A stretch of 64,000 nt of DNA from Cristatella mucedo (GCA_009760855.2 WPIO01000298.1:50819-114818); one strand, 5' to 3'; counted from the stretch's first letter, positions 12,320 through 23,479 are shown. Notes: generated from the letters alone by a model not told the origin. Numbers and translations: made by a program.

Positions 12320-12760
12320 AACTGTGGAGAAATCGCAGAATGCAGAAAAAGATGAATTGTCACATTTTCAGCTGGGATTCAAGAGACTCGGGCCAACTTG
12401 AACTGCTCTTCTTAGTGCGACCAACGCCATCGTAAGCGGTGATGAAGACGGTCACATCACTGTCTTGGTCCTGATTAATCTATCAGCATCATTCAACAAT
12501 CTTGATTACAGTGTCCTACGACGTGAACGACTGAGTATAGCCATCGGTCAGATAGACTAGGCACTGACGTAGTTCACATTTAACTTTTCCGACCACGTTC
12601 AATCCGTATTGTGTAATGGTGAAGTTGCCAGGGTAGCAAGCACTCCAATGATGCAAGATGGAGCTAGCGAATGGTAGTAAAAGGCCTGGTAAAAGTAACT
12701 TGAAATTAGCATGTTGCTTGATAACGATTTGGCGCATGACTCAGAGTAGAATGCATCACT
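12320..12760 (+). mobile_element. LINE B-like RT fragment
   Basis: Reads HFQLGFKRLG, ALLSATNAIVSG, then VLVLINLSASFNNLDYSVL, a degraded RT motif A (consensus [16 protein letters not shown]). It continues to FSDHVQSVLCNG with stops. The minus-strand frames over it are shadows. Confidence 0.7.
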
Positions 12761-12810
12761 TGCCAAGTCAATGACCGTCAAGCCTAGATGTAAACTTTCC
12801 ACTAATACTA

Positions 12811-12952
12811 AGAATAATAATAGAATTCATTTGTATACTGCCGTAAGAGAACATAATCTCTATTCAGGCACTTCACACATGCCTGGGGGCTCGTGCCCAC
12901 GACCTCGACCAGACCTTGGTCAGGACGAGCACCTTAACCACTGGGCCAAACC
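12811..12952 (-). mobile_element. SINE1 copy (tRNA-derived)
   Basis: Reverse reading gives the box A region, box B-like GGGCACGAGCCCC and the tail AGAGATTATGTTCTCT. Its 5' end directly abuts a LINE A tail at 12953. Confidence 0.8.
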
Positions 12953-13022
12953 TGATAAAGCGCCTTCAGAAAACTCAATCTCTATCTAGGCCCTTTAGAT
13001 TCACTCCAAACGAAAGAATGGT
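12953..13022 (-). mobile_element. LINE A tail, about 70 bases
   Basis: TGATAAAGCGCCTTCAG and the hairpin region, ending near the TTTAGATTCACTCC segment. Only the 3' tip of the LINE is present. Confidence 0.7.
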
Positions 13023-14129
13023 ATTGCACTGCCTAAAATGCTCGAAAGAATGGAATCGTGGAAATGTAGATATCATGTAAATTTATGGACCTGTGTGGCT
13101 TTTGTATCCTTTAACAAAGCAAGCCCAAGTTTTCATAAAGTTGCACGGCTAAAACTGACCGAACTCGTCTGAGGAGCTGATGAGAACATCTGCTTAAAGC
13201 TCGTCCTGGAGTAGAACTTTCCCACTACGAAGGGATGCGACAGAAGATAGGGGCTGATCGAAACTTTTTTAAGGAGTTGGGCTTTCGAGGTTCTGACTCA
13301 AGCCTTTGCCCAAGTTGCTCGCCTTGACCAAGGTCAAAATGAATGCATTTGATGACAAAGGTCGTAGGATCCAGGAACGTGGCATTTGTGGAGCCCCTAA
13401 ATGTTGTTAAAGTTCTCTTAGGGCGCTAAAAAGATTTATTATGCTTGCATATTGTTGTACCATTTCAGCGACCTAACAACGAAAGTCAATCATTTGAATG
13501 CAGTCGAGCTACTTTTTTTGAATTCCATCCCTAATGGATATAGTGTTGTACACGACAGAGATAGAAGCAAGCCAAGCATTCAAAATTAAAGCTTAACAAA
13601 GACTCTCGTCATAAACTAGTTTATCATTGTCTAAACCACGGCATAAAGTGTTCGCTTGCTTTAGATGAAGTTTTAAATTCGAATGCTCGATACAGTTTCT
13701 TCAAACAGACCACACTCCTACACCTAGTTTGCATCTCCCAGAGCAGGAGTCAGACAGCATTACTAGGATAAACAAAGTAAACAACAAAAAAGTAAAAGCA
13801 ATTATTTCTAAATGGAGAGGCTTGGGTCTCGGAGAACCCGGCTAGCAGAAAGGTATATAAAATAACTAAACATCAATTTATAACAACAGCAAATTTAAAT
13901 CCATGCACATACAAAATTCGGATAAAACATAATCGTAAACAGGTGCACACTTAAACAAGAATGTAGAAGTCCTACTACATTATTGCTGCTAGGCAAACAC
14001 GGAGGGCTTTTCGGTTGTAATAGGCCTGGCTGTGCACAGCTGAATACATGACGCTGAGCTACCCTCAACAAGCTGCCTGTTGCAGGCAGTTCGTTTACAA
14101 GTAAGAGTTTACAAGAAGATCTGCAAACA
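13023..14129. other. Non-coding; weak SINE1 relic at 13270-13442
   Basis: The only recognisable content is a plus-strand SINE1 relic whose tail reads AAAGTTCTCTTAGGGCGCT (13409-13427). Confidence 0.4.
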
Positions 14130-14812
14130 CTGAGTCATAGAAGTCCAGAAAGGAAGTCACAAATGCATGGACCAACTTGGTGGTATTATCGCTGCCTAAG
14201 CAGGCCCAAATTTGGCGAAGTTACATAGCATAATTTGGCCTACTTGTATGCGGAGTTGATGTGTTTGTCTAGTGAAAAGTCACATTACAGCAGGACACTT
14301 AAATGTTGTGCAGAAGATTCAAGAACTATACTGACCGAGCCCCTTTTGAGAAATAGGTTTTGAAATTTCTAAGTAACACAAGGCTAGCCGATAACTAGTA
14401 AGTTGGTTTCATAACCATTCAGTTTGAGAATGTTTGTTGCTATGCAAGTGCGGATGTCAGCAATTTGTGCAGCAATGAAGTTGAGACAGTCGACTGTGCT
14501 TGAAGTCAGGGAGGGATCCCAGCATGTGTATAGCTGCTTGTCATCGGCTAAGAAACTGAAGCCTAGAGTGATCTTGGCTATTACACTGACAAGAAGAAGA
14601 ATACGTGTGGACACTGCATGCTGCTACTAAGCACACTTGCATGCTGACCCAGTGCATGTCACCCCTAACCATGTTATTCATGTTGTTTTTCGAGCATGAT
14701 ACCACTCACCATTCGATCGTGCTTCCTTTGAAGCAAATTTAAAGCGCCTAGAAAGGGATTGAGTTCTCTGGGGTTCTTTATCCAGAGTAATATTATTATT
14801 ATTACAAACAGT
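14130..14812 (+). mobile_element. LINE A with inverted 5' segment (twin-priming-like)
   Basis: 14600-14812 is a plus-strand 3' UTR and tail ending in an ATT-rich run. 14130-14585, immediately upstream, is family A in the opposite orientation, covering RT motif C to the LDFCNS region. The inner end of the inverted part is the more 5' LINE sequence, the order expected from twin priming during target-primed reverse transcription. Confidence 0.78.
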
Positions 14813-14934
14813 GAAAATAAGTGAACTAAACACTGAAACTTAGGTAAAGGGTAATTTACATCGGCTCCTTGGACGATCGTTATCGATTAACGTCAATGCA
14901 TTTGATTCTATACTAGCATATTTAACAGCCTCTA

Positions 14935-15082
14935 TAGTATAGCAGCAGAAGACCCTTTAAGGCTATCACTGCCCCTTGCCGGGGCCACTAAAAGAACGCC
15001 AGACACACGATTCAAACCCAAGACTTCGTGGGCGAGGTCGTGAAAGCAACTGCCTTACCTAGTGTGCCATCACGGTTCACAA
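14935..15082 (-). mobile_element. SINE2 copy (tRNA-derived)
   Basis: Reverse reading begins GTGAACCGTGATGGCACACT, with box B-like GGGTTTGAATC, and ends in the TAAAGGGTCTTCTGCTGC body. Confidence 0.75.
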
Positions 15083-15200
15083 TCATGTCTATCCCTAAGA
15101 TACGACCTAAACAAATGCAGTGCAATGCCGATAATGCAAAACCCATTGCGAAGGACTTTGTTATAGGAAGTTGCAAGGAAGTAGGCGATCAAATCAGGCT
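15083..15200 (-). mobile_element. LINE RT fragment next to SINE2
   Basis: Reverse reading contains GFCIIGIALHLFRSYLRDR, similar to the RT segment ([16 protein letters not shown]) that follows motif A in LINE A. Confidence 0.5.
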
Positions 15201-15618
15201 TGTCCCGAAGGCTTGATTGTTTGCTATTCCCAGCATTGTCTGAAGCTTCCCTGCATGAACTCGCCCAAGTGCTGCAGTAAAATAACTCTAACTTAGTAGT
15301 CATCACGTCTCCTATAACCGTGGCCGTCCATTTTAGCGCATGTCTTTGGAATTCCCGTTCTAGGTGCAATAAGCCCCTAGTAAAAAATTACATGATTATA
15401 GGTCAAGGCCTAGAGCAGTTCGCCTTGACCGAGTTCTAGGTTACGATTAACCGTCCAACCACAACCGATGCAACCCCTACAGGATTCTCCTTCTTTCATA
15501 CCCCTTGATCAATCATAAGCAGTGGTAGAGCCGTGATTATCACAGGCTAATATTTCAATATAAACCCATTTGCAGCTCCCTCAAGCAGGCTTTCGCAACT
15601 ATTGTTTCGAGTTAATTG
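15201..15618. other. Non-coding, nothing recognised
   Basis: No repeat or exon identified. Confidence 0.4.
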
Positions 15619-15752
15619 CCGAGCTGGTTTGGTCTAGCCGTTAAGGTGCTCGCCCGACCAAGGTCTGACTAAGGTCATGGGCTCGAGCCCCGGGGCATAT
15701 GTGAAGCGCCTGAATAGAGATTAAGTTCTCTTGGGGCGCTATATAAATGAAT
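15619..15752 (+). mobile_element. SINE1, best-preserved copy
   Basis: Box A TGGTCTAGCCG (15630-15640) fits TRGYNNARNNG exactly. Box B-like GGCTCGAGCCC lies at 15680-15690. The 3' end carries GCGCCTGAATAGAGATTAAG and TTCTCTTGGGGCGCT, the same hairpin as the LINE A tail, then an AT-rich run. It is a tRNA-derived retroposon and not a working tRNA gene: the sequence after box B does not close an acceptor stem. Confidence 0.88.
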
Positions 15753-15799
15753 TATATATATTATATATATAATCCCACAAGGAGCGGCCACTGGTGGCA

Positions 15800-16305
15800 G
15801 TGGTCTGTCGCCCAACCCAGGTACTAATTCCTGTTATAACTAACATTTGTCTACTCCCATTTTCATAGTGTATGCAAGAAATCGATGTTGCCTATTTAAG
15901 GATATTTTTATATTCATGTTGATAGCTTATCTGACGCCTTAAGCAGTGACTTGCATGAACTGACTGACTCACTTTCTTTTGTGGCTCATTTGGAGGAACC
16001 TACTCAAGTTAAGGGTCAAATATATGATTGAATTATACCTAAAAGGGAATATTATTATGACCAATCATTATAAATTCTGCTTCTCTGATCACATGCAGAT
16101 CTTATTTAGTCTATAGTGCGTGCCCTCATGTGCATCTAAAGTCACCTGATCATAATAAAAACTCAGGACCCTTGACATCGATGCTGTCCGGCCAAGAATA
16201 AATAGCTTTTTCCCGATGCTGCTCTATTCTCATTCCGACCAGTCGTCATTGGTGGAGTGCTGTGAAACGACACTTGCTGACAAAATCGACGAATTCGGCG
16301 TTAGA
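15800..16305 (+). mobile_element. LINE A fragment, endonuclease end and linker
   Basis: Similar to the endonuclease-RT linker of the copies at 24460 and 54000: CCCAGGTACTAATTCCT, then CTTATCTGACGCCTT, TTCTCTGATCACATGCAGAT and CCCTTGACATCGATGCTGTC. Stops are frequent. Confidence 0.7.
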
Positions 16306-16992
16306 AGTGTTAAGAGAGAACAATTTTAACTATGATGCACTTCTTTCCAAGAAGAATCAAGGGTAGGGCTGCTTCAAAAAACTGGAGACACTGCTTAAAT
16401 ATATGGGGACCTGTCGGTTGCAGAAGCTGTATTTAGTTTACGAAGCTATCAGTTAAAGAGCAATCAGCACAATATTTTGTTCGTAAAAGTACAATAGAGC
16501 AGGTGGACGGTGGCTGTGCCACCAGAGATGAAACATTGGAGAAAGAGCACTGCACTGATGCTGAGCCTACGTGTTAGTCAGAGTGCATGGGCCCCGAAGG
16601 AACTGACGTCTGTTGGCCTTGGTCTGTATTGAAACGTTTCAGTCAGGCCAGCATGCTTGAAGTTGGATATATTGTGACTATTTGTGCCGACTTATGAGGA
16701 TTCGCCTGCAAGCTTTGCACTATCATATCATAAAAAGAACCAGCAGTAAATCTAGTGGTCAGGCAATTGCAAGAGATTTCATGATTCATTCATCGACCAA
16801 TGCTAAACTCACAAGAGCTGCTGCACGTAAATCAACTAACCCACCCCCATGACAAAGACACGCTAACACTGCAAGAACTTTGTCCATGAGAAACAATTTT
16901 GCTAAGACCAGATATTCCATTCAAAAGCAAAGCGAACTAAAAATGAGAAAGTGCCAGATGAAGGCTGGCATTGTATCGGGATCTACTGTATA
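16306..16992. other. Non-coding, nothing recognised
   Basis: No repeat family or exon identified. Confidence 0.4.
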
Positions 16993-17054
16993 TACTAATA
17001 ATAATGCCCTTAATAAAGCGCCCTCAGGGAACTTAATCTCTCTGTGGGCTCTTT
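16993..17054 (-). mobile_element. LINE A tail only
   Basis: About 60 bases: AATAATAATGCCC, TTAATAAAGCGCCCTCAG and the hairpin region. It is cut off where the (AAT)n of the next copy begins. Confidence 0.75.
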
Positions 17055-18082
17055 AATAATAATAATAATAATATTATTAATTTACTTGATAAAGCGCCCT
17101 CAGAGAACTCAATCTCTGTCTAGGCGCTTTACATTTGCTGCAAAGGGAAATGCAATTGAATGGTAAGTAAAATCATGCTTGAAAAAACAAACAAAATGAA
17201 TAACACGGTTAGCGGTGACATGCACAGGGTCAGCATGCAAATGTGGTTAGTGGCAGCTTGCACAATGTCCGTATGCTAAAGCACGTGAAGGACGAATCAC
17301 AGGGACCAACTAAATGCTGTCCTAAATAGGTGTTTTTAAGTTCCTTTTAAATGTGGTCAGGTCAGGGGATGTTCAGACGCAGGTCGGGAGGGAGTTCGGG
17401 GCTTTGGGAGCATACGAACTAAATGCACGGTCTCCAAAGGATTTAAAGTTATAAATAAATAAAAAAAATCATTTATATAGCGCCCCAAGAGAACTTAATC
17501 TCTATTCAGGCGCTTCACATATGCCTCGGGGCTCGAGCCCACGACCTCAGTCAGACCTTGGTCGGGGCAAGCACCCTAACTGCTAGACCAAACCAGCTCG
17601 GTTTGTACTAGGTATTACTAGACTGTTGGATTCCGAAAAGCTGGTGGTGCGATGCTGGGCCTGATAAGGGAGTATATCTGAGAGATAGACTGGAGCCATA
17701 GAATGAAGGGACCTAAAAGTGAGCGACAAAACCTTGAAGTCAATCCGTTGCTTGACTGGTAGCCAGTGCAGGTTGGTGAGAAGTGGTGCGATGTGGCAAC
17801 TGAGATGCTCACGACAGAGAAGTCTAGCTGCAGAGTTTTGCACCAGCTGCAATCGCCTGATCGCACATGCTGGTAGGCCAGTAAGCAGTGAGTTGCAGAA
17901 GTCAAGAAAAGATGTCACGAATGCATGGACCAACTTGGACGTGGTATCCTTATCTAAACAAGCCCCAATTTTAGCAATGCTATGAAGCTGAAAATAGGCA
18001 GATTTGACTGTGGAGCTGAAGTTCTCTTGGTCTAGTGTTGCTTTCTTGAGCAGAGGCCTGATTACAGCTTTTTTGAAAGGTG
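17055..18082 (-). mobile_element. LINE A copy, RT core deleted, carrying a SINE1
   Basis: Tail, 3' UTR and post-RT coding region, interrupted at 17451-17600 by SINE1. Near 18021 the post-RT sequence jumps to the RT N-terminal region (CTTGGTCTAGTGTTGC), so the catalytic core is missing. It is the first of three head-to-tail LINE A copies. Confidence 0.82.
17451..17600 (-). mobile_element. SINE1 nested in LINE A
   Basis: Reverse reading: CCGAGCTGGTTTGGTCTAGC, box B-like GGGCTCGAGCC, hairpin tail AGAGATTAAGTTCTCT, then an A/T-rich end at 17451-17470. It splits a LINE A string (GGATTTAAAGTT, then TTTGTACTAGG), so it is younger than that LINE copy. Confidence 0.88.
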
Positions 18083-19157
18083 CTGGTGCTTTACATTTGC
18101 TGCAGGGGAACCACTAGTGAATGGTGAGTAACATCATGCTTGATAAAATACAGGAATGATATGGTTAGGGGTGACATGAACAGGATAAGCATGTAAAAGT
18201 GGTTAGTTGCAGCATGCACAGTTTCAGCACGAATAAGCACAAGAAGGATGAATCACACGGACCCACTAAATACTGTCGTAAATGGTGTGTTTTAAGTTCT
18301 TTTTAAATGTGGTCAAGTCTGGGGACATTCTGACGCATGTCGGGAGGGAGTTCCAGGCTTTCGGAGTGTACGAACTAAATACACCACGGTCTCCAAAAGA
18401 TTTGAGGTTTGTGCAAGGTATTAGTAAACTGTTGGAGACAAGCAGGTCGTACGATGCTTAGCCTGGTGGGAGAGTAGATCTAAGAGATAGGCTGGAGCCA
18501 AAGAATGAAGTGAATCAAAAGTGAGCGACAAAACTTCGAAGTCAATTCGTCGCTTGAGTGGTAGCCAGTGCAGGTTAGGGAGAAGTGGTGATATGCGGCA
18601 TGCGCCGCTCACGACAGAAAAGCCTACCTGAGGAGTTGTTTAGCAGGTGTAAACGCCTGATTGCACATGCCGGTAGGCCAGTGAGGAGTGAGTTACAGAA
18701 GTCAAGTCGGGATGGCACGAATGCCTACACCAACTTAAACGTGGTATCCTTATCTAAACAAGCTCGAATTTTAGCAATGTTATGTAGCTGAAAGTAGGAA
18801 AACTTGACTGTGGAGCTTAGGTGGTCGTCCAACGAGAGGTCACTTTGCAACACGACGAGTAGATTTCGAGCTGATTCAACTCGAGATATGCTGGCAGAAC
18901 CAATTTTGACCGACAGCCTTACAACATATGAATCGCACTTGTTTGTCCGTAACTAGTAAGTTAGTTTTATCATCGCTTACTTTTACAAAACTTGCTGCCA
19001 TCCATGTGCGGAGGCGATTAATGTGTGCAGCAAGTGAGTTGAGAGAATTCGAGGTGCTCGAAGGCTGGGAGAGATCAAAGCAAAGTTCCAACTTAGTGTC
19101 ATCCGGATAGAAGTGAAAGCCTAGATTGTACTTGGCAATCATATCGGCGAGAGGGAC
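18083..19157 (-). mobile_element. LINE A copy lacking its tail
   Basis: Begins at TGCTTTACATTTGCTGC without the hairpin and (AAT)n, then runs through the 3' UTR and post-RT region to RT motif C near 19100-19150. Confidence 0.82.
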
Positions 19158-20860
19158 AATAATAATATTAATATTAATAATGCACTTGATGAAGCCCCTC
19201 AAAAAACTCAATCTCTCTCTAAGCGCTACACATTTGCTGCAACGGGAAATGCAATTGAATTGTGAGTAAAATCATGCTTGATACACAAACAAAATGAATA
19301 ATATGGTTAGGGGTGACATGCACTGGGTCAGCATGCAAAGGTGGTTAGTGGCAGCATGCACAATGTCAGCACCCATAAGCACATGAAGGACGAATCACAG
19401 GGACCCACTAAATGCTGTCCTAAATTGGTGTGTTTTTAAATTCTCTTTAAATGTGGTCAGGTCACGGGATGTTATGACGCAGGTCGGGAGCGAGTTCCAG
19501 GCTTTGGAAGCATAGAAACTAAATGCTCAGTCTCCAAAGGATTTGAGGTATTACGGGGTATTTGTACACTGTTGGTTTCCGAAAAGCAGGTGGTACGATG
19601 CTTGGCCTGATGGGGGAGTATGTCGGAGAGCTAGGCTGGAGCCAAAGAATGAAGGGACCTAAAAGTGAGCGACAAAACTTGAAGTCAATCTGTTGCTTGA
19701 CTGGTAGCCAGTGCAAGTCGGCAAGAAGTGGAGTAATGTGGCAACTGCGACGCTCACGACAGACAAGCCTAGCTGCAGAGTTTTGCACCAGCTTCAATCG
19801 CCTGATTGCACATGCTGGTAGGCCAGCAAGCAGTGAGTTACAGAAGACAGGATGGAATGTCACAAATGCAGGGACGAACTTAGATGTGGTATCCTTATCT
19901 AAACTAGCCCGAATGTTAGCACTGTTACGAAGCTGAAAATAGGCAGATTTGACTGTGGAACTGATATGGTCGTCTAACGAGAGGTCGTTTTGGAATCCGA
20001 CACCTAGATATCCAGCTGATTCAACAAGAGATATGCTGGCAGAGACAATTGTGAGAGTCAACCTTTCCAATTTCTGAATCACACTGGATTTGCTCATAAC
20101 TAGTAAGTTGGTTTTATAGTCATTCAGTTTTAGAAAATTTGCTGCCATCCATATGCAGATGTCATCAATACATGAAGAAAGTGAGTTGAGAGAATTTGAG
20201 GTGCTCGAAGGCTGTGAGGGATAGACGCAAATGTACAGCTGAGTGTCATCCACACAAAAGTGAAAGCCTAGATTGTGCTTGGCAATCACATCAGCAAGAG
20301 GGAGATTTTAAACCGTGAAAAGAAAGGGACCTAGCTCGGAGCCCTGAGGTATGCCATATTTTAGAGGTACTTCGGCCTGAATACTGCATTTTGACAGGTG
20401 CTGGGACATGACCTGAGGCTAATGACATATTAATGATGTTAGTTATGCATGGCAGCAGCAGATCAATGCAATGTAGGAGCAGGACAGTGGGAATAGGGTC
20501 AAGAGAACTTGTTGTCATCTTTGATTGAGATACGAACTTCAGGACTAGATTGCTAGTGACTTGCTTAAATGTAGACATTGAGGTGCAGCCAGAAATCGGG
20601 GAACAGCATTCTAGTGGGGAGGTTGTCATCGCACGGACGGGTTACCTGATCTTGTCTATCTTCTGCACAAAGAATAGAGAGAAGCGATCGGCTAAATCAT
20701 CACAAGATTCATCAGGTAAGGAGCTAACCCGGGAGCAGTTGAGATGGTTTATCGTCGACATCAGCATTTTCGGATTGTGCATCTGTGATTTAACAATGTT
20801 TCTATATAAGCTTGGCTTGGCCTTTGCTATGATCTATTGGTACGACCTACAGCATAGCAG
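19158..20860 (-). mobile_element. LINE A copy with longest open post-RT frame
   Basis: An AAT-rich tail start, 3' UTR, and a 256-codon frame (19519-20289) with RT motif C as FCVDDTQLY (both Asp kept), then FLKLND, CNSLLAGLPACAIRRL and DLHWLPVKQ. A frameshift follows after QIDFK. At about 20390 the sequence jumps past the RT core to the endonuclease-RT linker and continues to about 20860. Confidence 0.85.
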
Positions 20861-21560
20861 GATATATGTACTGCCTTGCTCCTATGTTTTGTGAATTTAG
20901 ACGAGCACCGACTTTTTTGCTTTTAAAAACTCTGAATACAAGAACATCGTTTTTAAACTCCAGGGCGGTGGAGTTGTTCAACTAGCATTGCCAAACAGAG
21001 CTACACGTTGAACAAATAAAGACCGAAGAGAACAAGAGCTTAATACTCTAAAATTGGTATATAGAAACGTATCAAAGAACTTATTACGGCAGCGACGTCG
21101 TTCAAGATTTGAACTGTCAAAAAAAAATCTAAAACGAAGCTGTGACTTACTCCCATTCTAATCTAAATCAATCCAACACTAGAATCAAATGAACTACTTC
21201 AAAGTGTATACTACAGTAACGATGTTAAGCTATCCTGAAACAAGCAGGCGGCATATAAACAAGTCTAACGTGAATGGCAGCCAATCGGACTTAAAGTTTC
21301 ACAAAAACGGCAGCTCACATACAAAACTGAGGCTCAATGGTGAAAGAAAGGGAACGCCAGCAAGTCAATAAACATGCTACATATGGTGGTATACTGCACT
21401 ATGCTTTATGTTCTACTCTCATATACTGCAGCCTGAATAAGGGATTAGAAGCAATCGCGAAGGTCTGCATAGCCTTACGACAGGACAAGCAAATAAATAC
21501 TTCGGGCTCAAGCAGCTTGCAAAATCTAAAAGGAAACAAGCACGAGTGATTATTGCTTAC
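20861..21560. other. Non-coding, nothing recognised
   Basis: Lies between a LINE A copy and the EGF exon. No further exon seen. Confidence 0.4.
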
Positions 21561-21686
21561 CAATTTGACATCCAGGACCGTACCAGCCTTTTTCGCAGCC
21601 GTTAGGACAAAACCCATTGAGAACATTACATTGTGTACCGTTCAAGCAATGGCACGGAAGAGATGATGCAAGGTCGCATAGCAAAG
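21561..21686 (-). CDS. EGF-like exon of a modular F-lectin gene (first recognised exon)
   Basis: This 126-base exon is open between an acceptor ending CCTTGTAG and a donor GTAAGC, and both boundaries are phase 1. It encodes about 42 residues with the spacing of an EGF-like module: CHCLNGTQC, then FCPNGC, ending GWYGPGC. The final Gly-x-Gly-Cys is typical of extracellular EGF and laminin-type EGF repeats, which act as disulphide-bonded spacers or binding modules. Joined to the next exon at 11776-12000 the frame is kept, and the EGF module runs directly into the start of the fucolectin domain. The intron between them would be 9.6 kb and is full of LINE A copies. The exon is too short and lacks an ATG, so simple ORF calling misses it. 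The splice sites are read by eye. Exons upstream of this point, including any signal peptide, were not found. Confidence 0.72.
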
Positions 21687-21849
21687 CTACAAGGTAAACC
21701 CGACAAGCACGTCAAACTTAAGTCTACAACTATTTGCTCACAGAACATCCTATTTCGTTGACATCATCAATGCATTCAGACTGCCAATAGACCAACCAAT
21801 GGTCAATGAATGACTACGACAGGATTATGCCCACAGGCAGGCCACATTG

Positions 21850-22265
21850 CATAATAATAACAATGAAATTAGCACTCATGTAAAGCTCCCTCAGAGAACC
21901 AAGGTACTTTCTCGGCAAGTTATACATGCTGCAAGAGATACATGTCAATACGGTCAGTGATGACAGCATCAGCACGAATAAGCACAAAAAGGACGGTTTA
22001 CAAGGAACAAGCAGACTGTGAGAAAGTTTGCATTTTAGGCTTATGTTCAAAATGACATCAAGTCAGGGGATGTCGCTATGTCAGTCGGGAGTGAGCTCCT
22101 GGCTTGCAAGCACACGAGGTAAAGACGAGGTCTCCAGAAAACTTAAGGTCAGTCAATGGCAGAGCTAAGGGACTTGACTCGGAAGAGTGGGTGGTACTAT
22201 TCCTAGCCTGTTTAGGCAGCAGTTCCGATAGGCAGGCAGGACCAAGGGGCACTTAAGTATGAAAT
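21850..22265 (-). mobile_element. LINE A 3' part, diverged
   Basis: Diverged tail (AAAGCTCCCTCAGAGAAC), 3' UTR and C-terminal region (AGTCAGGGGATGTC, GTCGGGAGTGAG, GTCTCCAGAAAACTTAAGG). Confidence 0.7.
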
Positions 22266-22402
22266 AATATATATCGTGCACTGCAGATGCACCAAAAACT
22301 CAGCAAAGTAGATTATCATACGTTGATACCAGAATGAAGGACACTATCAAAGGTGCCCAGTAACCATAGTCTTTATCGTGCATGTGTGTGACCGTGCCTC
22401 TA

Positions 22403-22413
22403 TATACACACAC

Positions 22414-22472
<59 letters not shown>
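22403..22472 (+). repeat. (CA)n microsatellite
   Basis: Nearly pure CA dinucleotide run. Open frames over it are artefacts. Confidence 0.95.
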
Positions 22473-22978
22473 AACAATAGGCTCGGACGTGCACACCTAC
22501 TCAAGCACACACCCACACGCAAATGGGCACACACATTGCTGGCAATGCCTGATTTATTTTCAAAATAAAGATTTCGAAACCAATGTAATGTAATTGAAGA
22601 CACCGACAATATGCCTATCCATCTCAGAGATCAAAGATCTAAACGGCAACTACGTTCCATGTATTTCCAGCAAACAAATAGAAGTGCACTGTAAAATCAA
22701 GAATAGCTTAGCTTGAACTGTATCAGTGGCCTTATAGGCAGCTCAACCTCATTAGGTGAGCACACATTTTTAAACCAGCGATTCAACCATACTCGTGGCA
22801 CGGCACAGATAACCACTAAGCAAGAAACATAGACTGAAGAAAACCGAAAAACATCTATCTTTGGTATCGTTTTGTCGCTAATCCAACAGAGAAGTATCAG
22901 CACCTAAAATACCCAGAGACTGGAGACCATGGCCCTAAGGGCACGGTATGATGCCGGTAATTATAAGGGACTGAAATG

Positions 22979-23150
22979 GTGAGCCGTGAAGGCACACTAG
23001 ATAAGGCAGTTGCTTTTCATGACCTCTGTCCCAAAGTCGTTGGTTCCAATCCTGCCATAGGCGATCTTTTATCTCCATTGCATGCAATGGTGATGGCCTT
23101 GGAGGCTTTTGTGTGGCTGCACAAAGAGGCTGGTAAATCACGTGTAAAAA
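22979..23150 (+). mobile_element. SINE2 copy
   Basis: GTGAGCCGTGAAGGCACACT, box B-like GGTTCCAATCC, GGCGATCTTTTATC, and an AAAGAGGCTGGTAAATCA end. Confidence 0.8.
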
Positions 23151-23479
23151 GCAGTAGTGAAAAAGAAAGAAACATCCCAGGCACAGACCCCGCGTCGTTT
23201 GCGGTTCTGCACAGCAGCAGTGGAATCAGCATTTTCACATTAATCTACACACCTAAGACCTGGAGCTTGGGTATGTCTTCTTCAAGGTGAGTGTTATTTC
23301 CTACGATCTAAATATTCAGCTCAGCCTAGACGACGATGGAAGAGCGCTGTTTTACTGCTGGTCTAGCTGAATGCAGATATAGTCTTAAGAACAGGAAAGC
23401 TAACCTGCTGCACAATGCCCATTAAAAGTATGTGGCATACCGCCACGAAGAACCATCGGCCATTCCCTTTCCTCTTCCT
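23151..23479. other. Non-coding, nothing recognised
   Basis: No repeat or exon identified between a SINE2 and a LINE A copy. Confidence 0.4.

Noticed and set aside
12516-12802. Minus-strand frames with extracellular-looking Cys residues
   Set aside because: The plus strand here is a LINE RT fragment (VLINLSASFNNLDY), so the minus frames are shadows.
19519-20289. Intact host protein of 256 residues
   Set aside because: It is the RT motif C to post-RT part of a LINE A copy, with a frameshift and missing RT core.
22300-22609. Val/Cys-repeat proteins on both strands
   Set aside because: They are translations of a (CA)n microsatellite; the same applies to 48696-49080.
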